Assembly (NCBI GenBank): GCA_025455945.1
Contig: JALOLN010000084.1
Location: forward strand, 1-12,149
DNA: 12,149 bases
From: Actinomycetes bacterium
Lineage (GTDB): Bacteria; Actinomycetota; Actinomycetes; Prado026
Reading direction: 5' to 3'
Shown here piece by piece: positions 6,965 through 12,149 of the stretch. The notes beneath the pieces are model-generated. The model was not told where the DNA came from. It ran no database searches and was given only the letters and a program-made list of their open reading frames with translations. Made by a program: the position numbers and the translations under genes. Positions within the stretch are counted from its first letter, which is position 1; every line of letters begins with the position of its first letter.

Positions 6965-8582
6965 GCGCGGAGTGGTGGCGCGAGGCCGTCGTCTACCAGG
7001 TGTACGTCCGCTCGTTCGCCGACGCGGACGGCGACGGCGAGGGCGACCTCGCCGGCGTCCGCAGCCGGCTGCCCTACCTCGCCGACCTCGGCGTGGACGC
7101 GCTGTGGCTGACCCCGTTCTACCCGTCGCCGCTGGCCGACGGGGGATACGACGTGGCCGACTACCGCGACGTGGACCCGCGGTACGGGACCCTCGCCGAC
7201 TTCGACGACCTGGTCACCGCCACGCACGCCGCGGGGCTGCGCCTGGTCGTCGACATCGTCCCCAACCACTGCTCGGACCAGCACCCGTGGTTCCAGGCCG
7301 CGCTGGCCGCCGGGCCGGGATCGGCGGAGCGGGCGCGGTTCGTCTTCCGTCCGGGCAGGGGGCCTGGCGGGGAGGAGCCGCCCAACGACTGGCTGGGCGC
7401 CTTCGGCGGCCGGGCCTGGACGCGGGTCACCGAGGCGGACGGCTCCCCCGGGGAGTGGTACCTGCACCTGTTCACCCCCGAGCAGCCGGACTTCGACTGG
7501 TCGCATCCGGCCGTCGTCGCGGAGTTCCTCGACATCCTGCGGTTCTGGCTGGACCGGGGCGTCGACGGCTTCCGGATCGACGTCGCGCACGGGCTGGTGA
7601 AGGACCCCTCGTTGCCGGACGCCGCGGAGCTGCAGCGCTTCCTCACCGTCGACCCGGCTGCGCCGCCGATGCCGATGTGGGACCAGGACGGCGTCCACGA
7701 GATCTACCGGGGCTGGCGCCAGGTGCTGGACTCCTACCCCGGCGACCGGATGACCGTGGGCGAGGTGTGGCTGGGGAACCTGCACCGGCTCGCGATGTAC
7801 ACCCGGCCGGACGAGCTGCACCAGGCGTTCAACTTCCGCTGGCTGTTCGCGCCGTGGACGGCGCAGGCGGTGCGGGAGGTGGTCGACCTGTCGATGCGCG
7901 AGGTCGCGGCTCTGGGTGCCCCCACCACCTGGGTGCTGTCCAACCACGACGTCTGGCGCCCCGTGACGCGTTACGCCGACCCCGGACGTCCCGGCAGCGG
8001 GCTGCGCCGGGCCCGGGCGTCGCTGCTGCTGATGCTGGCCCTACCCGGATCGGCCTACCTCTACCAGGGCGAGGAGCTCGGGCTGCCCGAGGTGACCGAC
8101 CTGCCCGAGGAGGTGCTGCAGGACCCCATCTGGGAGCGGTCGGGGCGCACCGCCCGCGGCCGGGACGGGTGCCGGGTGCCGATCCCCTGGTCCGGCACCG
8201 CACCGCCGTTCGGCTTCGGCCCGCCCGGATCGGTGCCCTGGCTGCCCCAGCCCTCTCCGTCCAGGCGCAGGCCGCCGACCCGGCGTCGACGCTGTCGATG
8301 GTGCGCGCCGCGGTGCGGCTGCGTCGTCAGCTGCTCGGCGGCTTGGGCGAGCAGCTGCGCTGGGTCGACGCCGGCGACCCCCGCCTCGTCGTCCTGGCCC
8401 GCGACCGTGTCGACGGCACGCCGGCCCTGACCTGTGCGGTCAACTTCGGCTCCAGCCCGGCAGCGCTGCCGGCGCTCGGCGACGCCGTCCTGAGCAGCGG
8501 CCCGGTGGACGACCCACGGGTGCTGCCCCCCGAGACCGCGGTCTGGTTCACCCCACCCCCTCCTGCATCAAGGGTCCCTTGA
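6961..8582 (+). CDS. aglA: Alpha-glucosidase (GH13), with a frameshift near residue 430
   Basis: The catalytic core is intact. GH13 motifs are DIVPNH (98-103), GFRIDVAH with nucleophile Asp207, GEVW with acid/base Glu268, and SNHD with Asp330. EWWREAVVYQVYVRSFADADGDG at the N-terminus is typical of alpha-glucosidase/maltase, which releases glucose from maltose and short maltodextrins in the cytoplasm. After WLPQ (codon 8248-8250) the starting frame loses family resemblance and stops at 8430. The frame that begins with GCC at 8250 carries the expected C-terminal beta domain (ALSVQAQAADPASTLSMVRAAVRLRR...) to the stop at 8580-8582. Homologues have several residues, including a Trp, between these two stretches, so about 16 bases appear to be missing. 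Unrepaired, the product has about 489 residues with a scrambled tail. Whether it is active is unknown, and a sequencing error is possible. Confidence 0.85.
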
Positions 8583-8612
8583 GGCGAATAGACCGCCGTG
8601 AGGCGCCCTTCA
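8563..8612 (+). repeat. Left copy of a 50-bp inverted repeat
   Basis: This copy matches the reverse complement of 9617-9666 at 46 of 50 positions; the differences are at repeat positions 13, 23, 31 and 39. It begins CTGCATCAAGGG and ends GGCGCCCTTCA. The aglA stop (8580-8582) lies inside it, and the minus-strand stop of the META gene (8612-8610) is its last three bases. The match does not extend outward past 8563 or inward past 8612. Confidence 0.95.
8568..8597 (+). terminator. Possible double hairpin after aglA
   Basis: The first stem is the palindrome TCAAGGGTCCCTTGA (8568-8582), with arms of seven bases around one central base. The second is GGCG-AATAGAC-CGCC (8583-8597). No T-run follows, so this is not a classic intrinsic terminator. 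A role in ending transcription or protecting the 3' end is inference from its position. Confidence 0.35.
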
Positions 8613-9565
8613 CGGCCCGGCCGGCGCGTAGACACCGAGCACCACGTCGTCCGTGTCGAGCAGGACCAGGCGCCGCGACGGACCCGCGCCGCCGTGGACC
8701 CAGGCGCGCTGGCCTCGGTGACCACCTCGACGTTGGCGTTGAGCACGCGGTCCGGGCACCCGACAAGCGTCGTGCCCTCAGGGGTCGCCGTGAACCCACC
8801 CTGCGGGCCGGCCGCCAACGGCCCCCAGGTCCGGTTGCAGCCGTCGCTGCCCCACCACTCCTCGTCGGCCGTGAAGGTGACGAGAACCGGCCGACCGCTC
8901 ATGTCCTCGAGCCGGGTCACGTCGTCGCCGCGCAGGACCACGGGCGCCCACTCGCCCTGCAGCTCGGCCGGGGAGGTCACCCACGCCTGGCCCCCGGACA
9001 GCACCAGGACAGTCTCGAGCTGCGTCGGCAGGCTCGTCGCCAGGGCGTCCAGGTAGGGCAGCACGTCGCGGTCCTCGAGGGAGACCGCGAACAACGCCAG
9101 GTCGGACCCGAGCCGGACCATGACCAGGGCCTGCGCGCTCGAGCCGGACCCGTCGGCGGATGTGCCGTGAAGTACGACCGCCTCGTCCCGGGCGTCGGCC
9201 CTGACGAGTACGGCGGTCGGGCCCCAGCACGCGCGGACGCCGTCCGCAGCGGTCCGCAGCGCAGCCTCAGCCTCCGCAGCCGAGCCCATCTGCACGACCT
9301 GGCTTACCGCCTTCTCCACGCCGCGCCCCCCGGTGGAGTCCACCACGTACCCGCGCAAGTACGACGTCTGACCGTCGTCGGCCAACGACACCGGGCAGGG
9401 GCCGAGCACCGCGTCGACGTTGTCCTGCGCGACCTCGAGGTCGCCGGACATGGCGTACATGCGGTGGAGGAGGCGGGAGCGGGACCCGAGGTGGAAGGCG
9501 TCGAAGTCCGCGGTGTCCCTCCATCGCCGCCCTCCGCGCCTCAGGTGCTCGTCACCTTCACACAC
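8610..9565 (-). pseudogene. Decayed chimeric gene: ECF sigma-factor fragment fused to sensor-like and META domains
   Basis: Read from GTG 9565 (start uncertain; an in-frame ATG at 9631 lies in the repeat). Residues 20-50 (DFDAFHLGSRSRLLHRMYAM...GDLEVAQDNV) resemble region 2 of SigE-family ECF sigma factors, then break where AQDVVQEA would be expected. The frame continues into about 150 residues resembling actinobacterial extracytoplasmic sensor domains, then a META (HslJ-like) domain from about 202 (LQGEW, SGRPVLVTFT, SDGCNR at 240-245, VGCP). Such domains are normally exported, yet no signal or membrane segment is present, consistent with a deletion that fused two neighbouring genes. After residue 286 (near 8708) the frame is wrong. 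One missing base restores a META-like end, RRLVLLDTDDVVLGVYAPAGP, and a stop at 8612-8610. Unrepaired, the frame runs on to 8327 into aglA antisense. Alternatively it is an unusual intact protein. Function unknown. Confidence 0.6.
9416..9508 (-). other. Remnant of ECF (SigE-family) sigma factor region 2
   Basis: About 31 codons resembling the sigma-70 region 2 helices of SigE-family factors, ending at AQDNV. No region 4 or rest of region 2 is found in any frame nearby, so no working sigma factor is encoded. The junction with the downstream domain lies at about 9413-9424. Identification is by recalled family resemblance only. Confidence 0.5.
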
Positions 9566-9616
9566 TCCCGACCCGCCGGTGAGGTTGCGCGCCGGATCGT
9601 GCCGCCTGACCGCTGA

Positions 9617-9666
9617 TGAAGGGCGCCGCACGGCGATCTATTCACCTCAAGGGTCCCTTGATGCAG
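9617..9666 (-). repeat. Right copy of the 50-bp inverted repeat
   Basis: Inverted partner of 8563-8612 (46/50). It begins 13 bp after the ettA stop and so is read by ettA transcription in the same sense as the left copy is read by aglA transcription. No matching direct duplication is visible outside the two copies (left flank ACCCCCTC, right flank AACGGGAG). Confidence 0.95.
9632..9661 (-). terminator. Possible double hairpin after ettA
   Basis: On the minus strand the palindrome TCAAGGGACCCTTGA (9661-9647) is followed by GGTG-AATAGAT-CGCC (9646-9632). The C-to-T change relative to the left copy turns one C-G pair into a U-G pair in RNA, so the stem is kept. No T-run follows; a terminator role is inferred from position only. 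Confidence 0.38.
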
Positions 9667-9679
9667 AACGGGAGAAGGG

Positions 9680-11350
<1,671 letters not shown>

Positions 11351-11354
11351 GCGC

Positions 11355-12149
11355 CTACCCTAGGCGGCGCACGGACTCCACGGCCCCACGCAGCCTGCGC
11401 CACGCGTCCAGCTCGGCACCGAGCGGGCCGAGGACCTCCTCCCGGGCCACGGCCTCCACCGCCGCCAGCAGGCGGGCCCGCGCCCGGGCCGCCCGGCGGC
11501 GCGCGCCGACGCGCACCAGCAGCCGGAACAGCAGCGCGAGGAGCAGCCCGAGGACGACGCCGCCGAGGAGCAGCACCGTCGGCAGCGGCAGCCGCCCGAC
11601 GTCCACCGAGGGCAGCGCGGGCAGCTGCAGCCAGGCCAGGGCGACGTCGACGCCGAGCCACCCCAGCCCGGTGAGCGCGACGAGGAGCACGAGCCACTGG
11701 ACGATGTCCGCCGCCCGCCACCAGCGCGGCGGGGTGCCCATGCCGAGGTCGGTGCCGGACACGGCGAGGTCCAGCCGGTCGGCCAGCGGCTCGACCTGCT
11801 TCTGCAGCACGCGCCGGGCCCCCCGGACCTGCCCCTCCGGCAGCCCGGCCGTCGCCGTGTCCGCGAGGCCCCGAACGGCGAGATCGACCTGGCTGCGGGC
11901 CACCGTCGACACCGCCGGCAGCGACGATCGCGGCACCGGGGCAGCGGGGGGGTGGGGGGTGTGGGGCCGGTCCAGGTGCAGCCGCCGGAGCGGGTCCGGA
12001 CGCAACCGGCGCAGCCACCGGGTCGGCGGCCACCCGGTCGCCGTGACGCCGCGCGCGCGGTGCGCCGCGGCCACGGCGGAGACGATCGCGTCGACCCCGG
12101 CCGCCTGGGCCAGGGCTCGGGTGACCCGGTCCCGGTCGCCGCGTCCCAC
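11355..12149 (-). CDS. Membrane protein, probable C-terminal part of a dynamin/YfjP-like GTPase (5' end outside window)
   Basis: The frame is open to the right edge, so 264 codons are visible and the true start is probably beyond 12149; the GTG at the edge is not a supported start. The sequence has an amphipathic Arg/Ala-rich region (about 1-60), a Pro-rich linker (61-75), two predicted membrane helices at about 149-173 and 188-212 joined by a short Pro-rich loop, and a basic Arg/Ala-rich helix or coiled coil at the end (about 213-264). This layout, with RWLRRLRPDPLRRLHL, resembles the C-terminal half of actinobacterial YfjP/dynamin-like GTPases as I recall them. The G domain would lie outside the window, so this is not proven. 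The stop TAG (11357-11355) overlaps the ettA -10 box; ettA begins 4 bp later. Confidence 0.82.
   Translation of the reverse strand: MGRGDRDRVTRALAQAAGVDAIVSAVAAAHRARGVTATGWPPTRWLRRLRPDPLRRLHLDRPHTPHPPAAPVPRSSLPAVSTVARSQVDLAVRGLADTATAGLPEGQVRGARRVLQKQVEPLADRLDLAVSGTDLGMGTPPRWWRAADIVQWLVLLVALTGLGWLGVDVALAWLQLPALPSVDVGRLPLPTVLLLGGVVLGLLLALLFRLLVRVGARRRAARARARLLAAVEAVAREEVLGPLGAELDAWRRLRGAVESVRRLG
11357..11362 (-). promoter_or_regulatory. -10 element TAGGGT of ettA
   Basis: On the minus strand TAGGGT (11362-11357) predicts transcription exactly at A11350 of the ettA ATG, giving a leaderless mRNA. Its last T is also the first base of the upstream gene's TAG stop codon. No -35 box is clear. Confidence 0.6.
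11946..11966 (+). other. G-rich tract, possible G-quadruplex
   Basis: On the plus strand runs of seven, six and four G are separated by T and TGT, enough for four G-tracts of three. It lies in the template strand of the membrane-protein gene, where the codons give the Pro/His-rich linker. Possibly only a by-product of proline codons. Confidence 0.4.

Noticed and set aside
8611..9565. A working ECF sigma factor in the cassette
   Set aside because: Only about 31 residues of region 2 are present; region 4 and the remainder of region 2 are absent in every frame nearby.
8579..9616. A 345-codon plus-strand open frame between the two repeats
   Set aside because: Arg/Pro/Gly-rich and without domains, while the opposite strand shows sigma-like and META motifs over the same bases.
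8563..9666. A complete insertion sequence
   Set aside because: Inverted ends exist, but no transposase motif was found in any frame and no target-site duplication flanks the ends.

Overview
The window is 12.1 kb of very GC-rich, densely packed DNA from a high-GC actinobacterium. The protein families, GTGA/ATGA gene overlaps, leaderless-type promoters and a glbO-aglA-ettA neighbourhood like that of Mycobacterium tuberculosis support this. The flavour of the proteins suggests Geodermatophilaceae (Blastococcus, Geodermatophilus, Modestobacter), but that is inference. I see no rRNA, tRNA, CRISPR array, transposase or phage gene.

Positions 1-1030: an amidase-signature hydrolase on the minus strand (its 3' part lies outside the window) diverges from a crotonase across a 63-bp gap that holds both promoters. 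Positions 1031-4020: a dienoyl-CoA-isomerase-like crotonase, then a cytoplasmic prolyl oligopeptidase with an intact triad. Positions 4021-8582: a compact plus-strand cluster of an MscS-type channel, a YbjT-like NAD(P)-binding/DUF2867 protein, group II truncated haemoglobin glbO, and GH13 alpha-glucosidase aglA. The last three junctions are 44 bp, a GTGA overlap and an ATGA overlap.

Positions 8563-9666 are the unusual part. Two 50-bp copies of one sequence (46/50 identical), in inverted orientation, bracket about 1 kb. One copy ends aglA on the plus strand and the other lies just after ettA on the minus strand. Their four differences all spare two predicted hairpins. Between them is a decayed minus-strand gene: a fragment of an ECF (SigE-family) sigma factor fused in frame to a normally exported sensor-like plus META-domain protein, with a frameshift near its end. 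aglA also carries a frameshift just outside the left copy. This looks like a decayed or mobile cassette bounded by an intergenic repeat family.

Positions 9680-12149 (minus strand): ettA, a ribosome-associated ABC-F ATPase, preceded by a two-helix membrane protein that is probably the C-terminal part of a dynamin/YfjP-like GTPase, running off the window.

At five genes a TAGNNT -10 hexamer lies just before the start codon. At three of them the predicted transcription start is the first base of the start codon, indicating leaderless mRNAs.
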